A stretch of 64,000 bases of DNA from JAXLWB01 sp046328715 (GTDB lineage Bacteria; Chloroflexota; Anaerolineae; Caldilineales; Caldilineaceae): NCBI GenBank assembly GCA_046328715.1, contig JAXLWB010000007.1, forward strand, positions 124,001-188,000, read 5' to 3'. The notes beneath the pieces were generated by a model. The model saw nothing but the letters and a program-made list of their open reading frames with translations. It searched no databases and was not told the origin of the DNA. This document shows, piece after piece, positions 56,951 to 64,000 of the stretch. How positions within the stretch are numbered: position 1 is the stretch's first letter; every line of letters begins with the position of its first letter. The translations under genes and the position numbers were made by a program.

Positions 56951-58369
56951 TCACTCCCAAATCGACTTCATCTCCCATGCCTTCAATCGCTCCACTTGGC
57001 AGCTTTGCCCATCGGCGTAAACTTGCAGGTCACAGCGCCCAGGGGTGACATCGATCAGCCGCGTCACGGCAACCTGGCCATCGTTGGCGAAGACTTCGAG
57101 AACGCTGCGGTCGATAAAGATGCGCAAGGAAAGTTTGCCATTGGCACCGAGCGGCAAGGCAACTTCGGTGCCCGCAACGGTGAGTCTGCCAGAGGTCTCA
57201 TAACGTACGAGCCGCTTGCCGTTAAGGCGAATGCCTGCTTCACTTTTGCCGCTTAACTTCACGACTGCATCGATCTCAAGTGACGCATTCGGAAACGATT
57301 GGCTCAATTCGCCGTAACCGTAGACGTACTGAACGCCAAAGTTGGTCAGTCGACCGCGCAGTTGTTCTAGTTCGGGATGGGGCTGTTGGCGTGGATGTCC
57401 ATCGTCACCAATCGTCAAGATGCGTGGCAGGGTCAATGCTCCATTCCAGCCACGCTCCGACGCAAAGCCGCGAACCCAGCCCATCAGAACGCAGCGGTTG
57501 GCCTGGTCGAAGAGGATGTTGCTGGCGTAGAAGTTAGGCACGTCATCCTTGCCGGGATCGAGAATGCCCTCTTGCTCGGGTGTGAAGGTGAGTGTATCGA
57601 CATCAAATGATCCCACCACATATTCCAGCAGATTGTAAGGCGAGGCAATCAGAATCCACTTGCCGTCAACCTTAAAAAAGTTGGGACACTCCAAAAAGCG
57701 CTTTTGGTCACGGGGTGCTTGGTAGAGCAACTTGTGATAGCGCCAATGCATCAACGTGCTGTCAACTGCTTCGTAGAGCGCAATCCCTGCTACATTGTCA
57801 TAGTCACCGCCTACCACCATAAAGGTACGCCCTGACTCTTCAAAGATAAATGGATCGCGCCACTCGCGGTCAAAGGCAGGGCCACCATGGGTCGCCAACG
57901 CCAAAACCGGATTGTCGGGATGCTTCTCCCAAGTGAGCAGCCCTTCGTCGAGTGGGCGAGCGGCCCACTGTTCGTTGGGGGGGCGACTTTCTTTTGGGCC
58001 ACTTTTGACCGATGTGTAGAAGAGGAGTGGAGTGCCATCGCCATTGTGCCAGGCGCAACCTGAGAAAACATGCTCTTCGCCTTGTTCGAGCGAGGGCCAC
58101 AACGCAATCGGCAAATGTTCCCAGTGCACCCAATCCCGGCTACGAGCGTGGCCCCAATGCATGTGTCCCCACTCATCGCCGTAGGGGTTGAACTGGTAGA
58201 AGAGGTGAAACCAACCGTTATGATAGATCGGCCCATTCGGATCGTTCATCCACAGTGCAGGCGGACGAAAGTGATAGACAGGGCGGGTTGGGTCAGCATC
58301 GGCACGAGCAATGGCGGCATTGACGCTTTGCATCGCTTTTTCGATGGCAGGGTTGATATGAGTGGTCAC
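56951..58369 (-). CDS. GH32 glycoside hydrolase (fructan/sucrose), canonical motifs
   Basis: About 472 residues. The five-blade propeller has the nucleophile Asp 43 in LWMNDPNG, the transition-state Asp in WRDPFIF and the acid/base Glu in FLECPNFF. The C-terminal beta-sandwich includes RIFIDRSVLEVFANDG, typical of GH32. It hydrolyses beta-fructosidic bonds as a levanase, invertase or similar. No signal peptide, so it is cytosolic. GTG 58369 is chosen because AAAGGAATGTTC precedes it; a longer frame to 58453 has no such site. It is the last gene of the sugar operon, whose CUT1 transporter would feed it sucrose or fructo-oligosaccharides. Confidence 0.9.
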   Translation of the reverse strand: MTTHINPAIEKAMQSVNAAIARADADPTRPVYHFRPPALWMNDPNGPIYHNGWFHLFYQFNPYGDEWGHMHWGHARSRDWVHWEHLPIALWPSLEQGEEHVFSGCAWHNGDGTPLLFYTSVKSGPKESRPPNEQWAARPLDEGLLTWEKHPDNPVLALATHGGPAFDREWRDPFIFEESGRTFMVVGGDYDNVAGIALYEAVDSTLMHWRYHKLLYQAPRDQKRFLECPNFFKVDGKWILIASPYNLLEYVVGSFDVDTLTFTPEQEGILDPGKDDVPNFYASNILFDQANRCVLMGWVRGFASERGWNGALTLPRILTIGDDGHPRQQPHPELEQLRGRLTNFGVQYVYGYGELSQSFPNASLEIDAVVKLSGKSEAGIRLNGKRLVRYETSGRLTVAGTEVALPLGANGKLSLRIFIDRSVLEVFANDGQVAVTRLIDVTPGRCDLQVYADGQSCQVERLKAWEMKSIWE

Positions 58370-58401
58370 GAAACATTCCTTTCTCGAATGGGCTTTGACC
58401 A

Positions 58402-58474
58402 ACTTGACCGGCATGCAAGGTGTCATAAGGTTGAGCCGTTGCATGAATGCCAACAGGCAAAGTGCTGGTCAAGT
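58402..58474. repeat. CTTGACC-type nested palindrome between GH32 genes
   Basis: acttgacc (58402-58409) pairs with ggtcaagt (58467-58474), and gcatgcaa (58411-58418) pairs with ttgcatg near 58439-58445. A related cttgac/gtcaag palindrome lies in the next GH32 spacer (60113-60189). It may be an operator, an attenuator or a dispersed repeat. Confidence 0.5.
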
Positions 58475-58507
58475 TTTCGCTATCTGAATGGCTACAAAGC
58501 GTGTATT

Positions 58508-60094
58508 TTAGCCGTAAATGCTCTTCATCTGCCAAAGATCCAACGAGCGCAGCGTAGCCTCGCCGCTTTGGGCGCGCAAGGAGATGCCTGTACTGTCTGG
58601 GCGTCCCGGGTAGACGCGTATGGCGGCGCATTGACGATCATTGGCGAAGACCTCGACCACGCTTTTATCGATGAAGATGCGCAATTTTAACGTCTCACCC
58701 GGCGTCAGGTAGAGCGGTGCCATCTCTGGTGCGCGTGATTCAACATCGGGCAATTCGGACGAATAGGTCGCATCGATCACCAGGAGACTGTCTTTGCTTT
58801 CACGGAAGCGCGCCCAGCCATCGCTACGATCCCAATCGACGTAGCCACGGTCTTTATAGAAGGCAATCCGGGTGAATTCTTCTTTGCCGGGGGAGCGCAG
58901 CACATTGAGTTCGACCATCTGCGCACTGCCCAGATCGATTTCAGCCACAATCTCGATGGCATTGCCCCCGATACCGTTAAACACCACCTCGCGGTTGGCA
59001 GGCAGCACTTGTGCCTTGACCTGCTGATGAGCATAGCGCAACGACTCAATCTCACCAGCCGGTGTCTGTGCTAATTGATCTTTGCCGGTCAGGGTCAATC
59101 GCCGCGGCAGACTCATGATTTGGTTCCAACCAGGAGTAGGCTTACCGACATTCATGTTGAAGATTGCAATCACACCACCTTCGCCGTCTGGCGTGGCGGA
59201 AGGGGCATGAATGCCGCCAGGATACCACGGCCCAAAGGTAAAGCGCCCACCATAGGTGACGACAAACTTATCACGCTGGGTATCGTAGTTGCCGAGTAGA
59301 TAATGTGCACCACTCATGTGGCTGAAATGGAGCAAAATGTGGCGGTCGCCAATCGGCCAGAAGTAGGGGCAGCCACCGTCGTCCCCTACTAGACCATAGA
59401 TATCGTTTTCGACAAAGGGATGCAGATAGTCCCACTTGACGAGATCCTCTGAACGAAAGAGGAATTGCGCTCGGGTACGTCGCCCACTGGGACCATGCGG
59501 CAGAGTTCCGCCGGAGGTTGAATAGTAAACGCCATCCTTCTTCCAAATGCACGGGTCATAGACAAAGTTGATCGCACCGGCGGGGACAGGGTTGCCACCC
59601 ACACCAGGCATCGGTTCACCGCCGGCTGTCTTTGTCCAAATGGGGCAGGGGTTAGGGATCACCGTTGTGCCTGTCACCTTTTCCCAGTCTAGTAGCATGG
59701 GATCACTCGCCACTGCCACGATGTTGCCAAGTTTGTGGCCATGGTAGATGGCAACGACACGATCCTTCTCCACCAGCGTTGAACCTGACCAGCAGGCATC
59801 TTCGGGACTGGGCAGAATGGCGTAGGGCAGGTCGCGCCAATGAATCAAATCGTCGCTGACGGCATGTCCCCAATGCGGGATTGGGTTTTCGGGGGGATAC
59901 GCCTGATAAAAAAGGTGCCAATGTCCCTGCCAATAGCAGAGCCCATTGGGGTCGTTCAAGTTGCTTTCCGGGCTGACGAAGTGATAGAGCGGGCGGTAGG
60001 GATCGCTTGCAAGCGTTTGGCGTGAGGTGGCGAAACGCTGCAAGATAGACTGATCCGTCAGGTGCATTTGCTCGTCTTTTTGATTCTCGTTCAC
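58508..60094 (-). CDS. GH32-like hydrolase with altered catalytic motifs
   Basis: A 528-residue GH32-type propeller with a C-terminal sandwich (RIFIDKSVVEVFANDRQ). The nucleophile motif NLNDPNG (Asp 48) is intact. The second motif reads FVYDPCIW (Asp 180 kept, Arg lost) and the third reads GGCPYFW (242-243) where Glu-Cys-Pro is usual, so the acid/base Glu is absent at that site. This could mean another residue serves as acid, a transferase-like or changed specificity, or an inactive binding protein. The start is GTG 60094 after GAGGAACC. Cytosolic; middle gene of the operon. Other beta-fructosidases with CPYFWPIGD are known to me by memory only, so the variation may be subfamily-wide. Confidence 0.8.
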   Translation of the reverse strand: MNENQKDEQMHLTDQSILQRFATSRQTLASDPYRPLYHFVSPESNLNDPNGLCYWQGHWHLFYQAYPPENPIPHWGHAVSDDLIHWRDLPYAILPSPEDACWSGSTLVEKDRVVAIYHGHKLGNIVAVASDPMLLDWEKVTGTTVIPNPCPIWTKTAGGEPMPGVGGNPVPAGAINFVYDPCIWKKDGVYYSTSGGTLPHGPSGRRTRAQFLFRSEDLVKWDYLHPFVENDIYGLVGDDGGCPYFWPIGDRHILLHFSHMSGAHYLLGNYDTQRDKFVVTYGGRFTFGPWYPGGIHAPSATPDGEGGVIAIFNMNVGKPTPGWNQIMSLPRRLTLTGKDQLAQTPAGEIESLRYAHQQVKAQVLPANREVVFNGIGGNAIEIVAEIDLGSAQMVELNVLRSPGKEEFTRIAFYKDRGYVDWDRSDGWARFRESKDSLLVIDATYSSELPDVESRAPEMAPLYLTPGETLKLRIFIDKSVVEVFANDRQCAAIRVYPGRPDSTGISLRAQSGEATLRSLDLWQMKSIYG

Positions 60095-60112
60095 GGTAGG
60101 TTCCTCTATTTA

Positions 60113-60189
60113 CCTGACTGGCACTTTCCGAACAAACTATGTCAGAAGCGCAACGCCCCACTCGATTGTACGAGAAAGTGCGGGTCAAG
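60113..60189. repeat. CTTGACC-type palindrome, second GH32 spacer
   Basis: cctgactggcactttc (60113-60128) and gaaagtgcgggtcaag (60174-60189) pair at 13 of 16 positions around a 45-base loop. Its right arm shares gtgc.ggtcaagttt with the palindrome at 58402-58474. It lies between the first and second GH32 genes of the operon. Confidence 0.5.
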
Positions 60190-60197
60190 TTTCAGAT

Positions 60198-61520
60198 CTA
60201 TTTCAAAGGTCGAATGTCAACGTTTTCAAAGATAACGTCGGCATTGTGGGCGAAGAAAAAGAGCCGATCTCCACGCTGTTCGGGGCAGCGATTGACAAGA
60301 CAGCAGCGTTGGTCGATGCAGACATCGATAATGTCATCTTTCAGGATCAGGTCGAGCGTAAAGGGGCGATCCAACCCCTCCACTGCGTAAATCGGCTCGT
60401 GATGCAACGTTACCATCCGCTCTGGCACGTGAAAGGTAAGGGCATAGCCGCTGGAAAAATCTTCTGTGCTATGTAAGCGCAGCCCAAAGGTGGCGGAATT
60501 GGGATTGGGCACTACGTGCAAACGGATATGAACGTTGTGCGGAACATTTTCGATTGCGCTTACCTCTAACCCTGACCATGCTGGAAGATGAACTCGACCT
60601 ATCGTTCTTGCTTCATCCGTTTCCGGTAACATCTCTTGCACAAACTTGCTGCCCAATGTGCCATCTTCATGCTGAATAATCTCGCGAAAGAGCAGGTGTC
60701 CACCCCATTGCGGCTTGCCGTCGTCTTGATCGTCGCTGCGCGTGCCAAGCCAAGAAACACCGATGCGCCGATTTTCACCAAAGGCTGCGGTTTTCATCAC
60801 GCGTGAGAGCGCACCGTCGAGCGTGTCCACAGGTGGGCACAGCCAGGGGCCGAGTGGGTTGCGCGACATACGATAGTGGGCGGTCAGGAAGGTACTAAAG
60901 ATCAGATAGTACCAGCCATTCCAATAAAAGAGATCGGGGCATTCGGGCACGTTGTTGTAGCCAGGGATCAGAAAAGGCGCTTGCATCGTCCATGTTTTCA
61001 AATCAGACGAGGTGAGATGCGCCAAACAGCCGCCATGTCCATGCACTGCGGGATCTTCCAACATGGCAGTGACGAGCAGGTGAAACAATCCGGTTTGCGG
61101 ATCCTGAAAGGGGCAGGGATCGCGAAAATGCAGGGGTGAATAGCCACTCGGTGGCACAGCCAGGGGATTGGGCTGTTGCTTGTCAAAATGAATGGCATCC
61201 TTGCTGGTAGCCCAGCCAAGCTGTTGATACCAATTTGACAGGCGAGTGGCATAGAAGGCGTAGTAAATCCCTTCATGAAAATAGACTGACCCCGTACAGA
61301 TCGACTTTTCAAAGTCATCTGTAATGGCAAGTGCCAACGGGTAATGTTGCCAGTGGATCAGATCAGTAGTCGAGGCGTGTGCCCACTGATGGCCGCCCAA
61401 CCCACCGAGGGCTTTGTGATGGTTCTCATCGAGCAAGTAGTAGAGGTGAAAGGTGCCGTTGTGAAAAAACGGCATACAATCCCCAGCAAAGAAGTCGCCT
61501 TCCGGCTTGAAGTAAAGCAT
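60198..61520 (-). CDS. GH32-type hydrolase, short-N-terminus branch
   Basis: A 440-residue propeller enzyme. It starts directly with the catalytic region: AGDCMPFFHNG (nucleophile Asp 14), LHFRDPCPFQD (Asp 134) and VPECPDLFYW (Glu 193). HQWAHASTTDLIHWQHYPLAL and ICTGSVYFHEGIYYAFYATR are typical of a GH32 subgroup with a short N-terminus. All three acids are intact. A C-terminal sandwich domain is seen (VHIRLHVVPNPNSATFGLRL). No signal peptide. ATG 61520 has AGAAAGCGGACT upstream. First hydrolase gene after the permeases, so it likely acts on the imported oligosaccharide. Confidence 0.87.
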   Translation of the reverse strand: MLYFKPEGDFFAGDCMPFFHNGTFHLYYLLDENHHKALGGLGGHQWAHASTTDLIHWQHYPLALAITDDFEKSICTGSVYFHEGIYYAFYATRLSNWYQQLGWATSKDAIHFDKQQPNPLAVPPSGYSPLHFRDPCPFQDPQTGLFHLLVTAMLEDPAVHGHGGCLAHLTSSDLKTWTMQAPFLIPGYNNVPECPDLFYWNGWYYLIFSTFLTAHYRMSRNPLGPWLCPPVDTLDGALSRVMKTAAFGENRRIGVSWLGTRSDDQDDGKPQWGGHLLFREIIQHEDGTLGSKFVQEMLPETDEARTIGRVHLPAWSGLEVSAIENVPHNVHIRLHVVPNPNSATFGLRLHSTEDFSSGYALTFHVPERMVTLHHEPIYAVEGLDRPFTLDLILKDDIIDVCIDQRCCLVNRCPEQRGDRLFFFAHNADVIFENVDIRPLK

Positions 61521-61607
61521 AGTCCGCTTTCTTGATAGAAAAGCACCGCTAGAGAATTGCAGAAAAACTAAACAATTCGCAATTCCCTATTCGCGATTCG
61601 CAATTGA

Positions 61608-62507
61608 TTATCCCTTCAACCCACCCATCATGATACCTTCGATCAGATAGCGCTGACCGACAAGATAGACCAAAATGACAGGAATCATCGAAAGGGTAAC
61701 GCCAGCCAACACGACGGAGATACTCCCAGTCATCATGTAGCCTTTTAAGGTGTTTAGTCCAAGGGGAATGGTGAAGTTGGTGTCGGTGATGATAAAGACA
61801 AGCGGGCGGTAAAATTCATTCCACGTACCGTTGAAGGCTAGCACAGCCAGCACAGCCAAGCCCGGAGCGACCAAAGGCAAGTAAACCCGGCTAAAAATGT
61901 ACCATTGGCTGGCACCATCGATCAATGCCACCTCTTCAAATTCTTTGGGAATTTGCATAAAGTATTGGCGTAGCAGGAAAGTGCCAAAGGCAGTGAAAAG
62001 CGCCGGGATGATCAATGATGCCAAGGTATCTGCTAAGTTCAGACGGCTGATTAAGACAAATACTGGAATAATCGTAGCCTGGAGCGGAATCATCAGGGTG
62101 GCCATGATCAGCCAGAAGAGTACAGTTTTGCCGGGAAACTCAAGCCGGGCAAAGGCATAACCTGCCAGCGAAGCGGTAAGTAATTGGCCGACCACCGTGC
62201 TCAACGTGACAATAAAGCTGTTGGCAATTTCATGCCAAAAGGGAATCGTCGCAAAGACTTGGGCATAATTCTCGGTTGCCATATCGGTAGGCAGCCATTT
62301 GGGGGGCAGGCTGAACGATTGCGCTGGCGTCCGCAATGAGGTGGAAATTGTCCAAATCACCGGGCCGATCATAATGATAGAAAGCATGAAGAGGAAAAGA
62401 ATCAGTAACCAATGTGCGCTGCGATAGCGGAGGAAATCACTCCAAGAGCTACCGCCATTCTGTACGACTCGGCTGCCTGATGTCTCATAGGTCCGTGTTG
62501 CTTGCAT
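61608..62507 (-). CDS. CUT1 sugar ABC transporter permease (MalG-like)
   Basis: A 299-residue permease with six membrane segments (LLILFLFMLSIIMIGPVIWTI, VTLSTVVGQLLTASLAGYAFA, VLFWLIMATLMIPLQATII, LIIPALFTAFGTFLL, LAVLAVLAFNGTWNEFY, VTLSMIPVILVYLVGQRYL). The EAA loop is EEVALIDGASQWYIFSRVYLP, with LPLVAPG following, as in MalG-type subunits of oligosaccharide importers. No ATPase gene is in the window; such systems often borrow a shared MsmK-like ATPase. It follows the MalF-like gene by about 100 bases. Confidence 0.9.
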   Translation of the reverse strand: MQATRTYETSGSRVVQNGGSSWSDFLRYRSAHWLLILFLFMLSIIMIGPVIWTISTSLRTPAQSFSLPPKWLPTDMATENYAQVFATIPFWHEIANSFIVTLSTVVGQLLTASLAGYAFARLEFPGKTVLFWLIMATLMIPLQATIIPVFVLISRLNLADTLASLIIPALFTAFGTFLLRQYFMQIPKEFEEVALIDGASQWYIFSRVYLPLVAPGLAVLAVLAFNGTWNEFYRPLVFIITDTNFTIPLGLNTLKGYMMTGSISVVLAGVTLSMIPVILVYLVGQRYLIEGIMMGGLKG

Positions 62508-62606
62508 GGGATCTACCTCAAAGTCCTAAATTGTTCACGAGTAACAGTCCATCTGATCAGAGCCAATGTTGCGTTAAAGCCCTTGCGGTCGCTTTGCGTG
62601 ATATAG

Positions 62607-63548
62607 TTATTGATAGAAAACCCAACGGCGACTCATGGCAAATTGAAACGCAGTGACGATCATGATCACGATAAAGAGGATGACCGCGATCGCCGAAGCG
62701 TAACCAAGCTCTTGATTTTTGAACGCCGATTCATACAAAGTCATCACGACCGTGCGGCTGGCGTCACCCGGGCCACCGCGTGTCATCACATAGGGCTGGT
62801 CAAAGACCTGCAAACCGCCAATCACACCAACGACAGCAGAAAAGAGAATGGTTGGGCTCATCATGGGCAGGATGATATTCCAAAGCCAGCGCCATCCTTC
62901 AGCCCCGTCCACTTCAGCGGCATCCAGGATTTCGGTGGAGATGTTGCTCAAACCGCCTAACATGGCGATCAAGGTAAAGCCAATAAACTGCCACAAATAT
63001 GCCAACACGATCGTATACAGCACCACATCGCCGGAGTTGGTCCAGGGAATACGCGGCACACCGAGGAAACCCAAATAATAGTTCACCACACCAAATTCAC
63101 GATGGAGTAAATAAGAAAGCACAACACCCGTCGCTGCTCCAGAGAGCAAAAAGGGCAGAAAGAAGGCCGTACGGAAATAGTAGCGCATCCAGGTCGCCAT
63201 GCGCGAACGAAGCGCCAAGGCTAACAACAAAGCGAAAATAATTTGCAAACTAATGGCAAGCAGCACGAACTTGGCTGAATTGGCAAAGCTGATCAGCACT
63301 CGCTCATCCGTAAAAAGCCGTGAGTAATTGCTCCCTCCAATAAAGCTTGGGGGTTTGAAAACATTCCACTTATAAAAACTGAGTCCAAATGAGAAAAGCA
63401 CCGGCCCTGCGGTAAAGGTAAGAATACCCAAAATCGTGGGCAATACAAAGAGATAGCCCATGAGCGCCCGCCGCCGGCGCATCCCAGTGAGCGTTGGCTG
63501 GGTCAACCAACTGAAAGGGCCACTGTTTGACTGATTTGCATCCTTCAT
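62607..63548 (-). CDS. CUT1 sugar ABC transporter permease (MalF-like)
   Basis: About 313 residues, six membrane segments (LMGYLFVLPTILGILTFTAG, FVLLAISLQIIFALLLALAL, YYFRTAFFLPFLLSGAATGV, YTIVLAYLWQFIGFTLIAML, LFSAVVGVIGGLQVF, AIAVILFIVIMIVTAFQFAM). The EAA loop is LDAAEVDGAEGWRWLWNIILP. It pairs with the MalG-like permease. ATG 63548 is taken because the residues before it are not typical; the frame is open to 63575. A strong hairpin (63594-63635) lies between it and the binding-protein gene and would favour higher expression of the latter. Confidence 0.88.
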   Translation of the reverse strand: MKDANQSNSGPFSWLTQPTLTGMRRRRALMGYLFVLPTILGILTFTAGPVLFSFGLSFYKWNVFKPPSFIGGSNYSRLFTDERVLISFANSAKFVLLAISLQIIFALLLALALRSRMATWMRYYFRTAFFLPFLLSGAATGVVLSYLLHREFGVVNYYLGFLGVPRIPWTNSGDVVLYTIVLAYLWQFIGFTLIAMLGGLSNISTEILDAAEVDGAEGWRWLWNIILPMMSPTILFSAVVGVIGGLQVFDQPYVMTRGGPGDASRTVVMTLYESAFKNQELGYASAIAVILFIVIMIVTAFQFAMSRRWVFYQ

Positions 63549-63593
63549 TGCTGTGCCTTGCATCGTTCGCCTCATTCGCTACTCGAACAAGCG

Positions 63594-63635
63594 ATTGCAC
63601 GTCGAATGTGGATACACCCACATTCGACGTGCAAT
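63594..63635 (-). terminator. 17-bp perfect attenuator hairpin after binding-protein gene
   Basis: attgcacgtcgaatgtg (63594-63610) and cacattcgacgtgcaat (63619-63635) pair perfectly around an eight-base loop. It sits between the sugar-binding-protein gene and the first permease gene. Such hairpins commonly protect or attenuate mRNA so that the binding protein exceeds the membrane subunits. Confidence 0.7.
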
Positions 63636-63685
63636 CAATCGACTTCTTCGCCAAACGCAACGGTTACATCGTCCGATCTTTCGGT

Positions 63686-64000
63686 TTACTTCGCAGGATA
63701 CATGATATCCTGTGAGCGTGCCACCAGGTCTTCCAATTCCTTCTGGAGTTGATCCATGGCTTCCTGAGCGGTCAGTTCACCAGTCATCGCCTTGCCGGTG
63801 TAACTGGTAAAGAGCGTCGTCATTGGATTGGAAATCGGCGGTGCTGGGATGGGGGCGGTGTCTGGGTGTTTGTCCAGCGTGTCGTAAAAGACTTGCCAGT
63901 GGGCTGGACCGGTCTTCTCAAAGGCGGATTCAACCAGCATCGAGCGGCGTGAAGGAGTGGTGATGATTCCATTCGCACCATACCACAATCCCATCCCTTC
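63686..64000 (-). CDS. Sugar ABC transporter substrate-binding protein, 3' part only
   Basis: The frame is open to the right edge of the window (first complete codon at about 63998) and gives about 104 C-terminal residues: GLWYGANGIITTPSRRSMLVE, HWQVFYDTLDKHPDTAPI, MTTLFTSYTGKAMTGELTAQE and ALDQLQKELEDLV-like MDQLQKELEDLV. The last motif (helix with LTAQEAMDQLQKELE) is the typical C-terminus of CUT1 extracellular solute-binding proteins. It is the first gene of the GH32 operon in transcription order as far as visible. The rest, including signal peptide, lies outside. Confidence 0.85.
   Translation of the reverse strand, partial: EGMGLWYGANGIITTPSRRSMLVESAFEKTGPAHWQVFYDTLDKHPDTAPIPAPPISNPMTTLFTSYTGKAMTGELTAQEAMDQLQKELEDLVARSQDIMYPAK

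Noticed and set aside
1..64000. tRNA, rRNA or tmRNA genes
   Set aside because: None recognised by conserved loops or sequence on either strand; a covariance-model search would be needed to exclude small RNAs.

Overview
The window looks like an accessory region of a Chloroflexota chromosome, with Anaerolineae/Caldilineae/Herpetosiphon-like relatives the likeliest. This is inference. The signs are roughly 50% GC, a secreted repeat protein ending in VYLPVVSR (a C-terminal style common in that phylum), a lipoprotein with a Ser/Thr/Pro linker, GH32 genes with a CUT1 sugar transporter, and CHAT/MoxR conflict genes. No rRNA, tRNA, CRISPR array or complete insertion sequence was seen.

Bases 1-9150 hold short, mostly + strand single-domain genes: a DHFR-like fragment, DUF5946, DUF1801, GNAT, ClbS/DfsB, a helix-hairpin-helix/hydrolase fusion, AraC and PadR regulators, VOC proteins, a transglutaminase-like protein and a methyltransferase. 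Bases 9272-14784 are two tandem copies of a secreted repeat protein on the - strand: the left copy is intact and the right copy is a frameshifted relic. Bases 15129-33431 return to regulators and detoxification or antibiotic-type genes. These include a frameshifted aminoglycoside-phosphotransferase-like gene, the 3' stub of an ANT(6)-type adenylyltransferase, DinB, Uma2, a short UvrA paralogue, a WYL regulator, a large serine-hydrolase lipoprotein, and an ECF42-type sigma factor with two YCII proteins and a plausible target promoter. Two glycosyltransferases, a sugar isomerase and an MlrC-type peptidase follow, up to 38510.

Bases 38511-51172, all on the - strand, are the most interesting part. 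A broken PIN toxin with its antitoxin sits beside a conflict-type cassette. The cassette has a CHAT peptidase fused to a VMAP-C-like domain, a MoxR-type AAA+ ATPase overlapping it by four bases, and a 1396-residue protein joining a SAV_2336-like N-terminus, a vWA-like domain, a caspase-like domain and a metzincin-like domain. The caspase-like domain has lost its catalytic His and the metzincin-like domain has lost two of three zinc ligands. Upstream lie a stand-alone paralogue of the metzincin domain with all ligands present and a transglutaminase-like protein. An AT-rich orphan gene is joined downstream. I propose this as a variant VMAP/MoxR/vWA system in which two peptidase domains have become sensors or scaffolds while CHAT and a free metalloprotease keep activity.

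Bases 51402-56881 carry a sulfonate/nitrate-type ABC transporter divergent from an agmatinase-family ureohydrolase and an Fsr-type MFS exporter. Bases 56951-64000 are a - strand fructan/sucrose locus: a binding protein (cut by the window edge), a strong hairpin, two CUT1 permeases and three different GH32 proteins, one with altered catalytic motifs.

Many intergenic gaps carry a long palindrome. Several belong to recognisable families (AGATTGGGAGATT type, CCACGAAA type, TTCCGTGT type) and several overlap the 3' ends or stop codons of genes. Three further spacers look like small non-autonomous elements with terminal inverted repeats.
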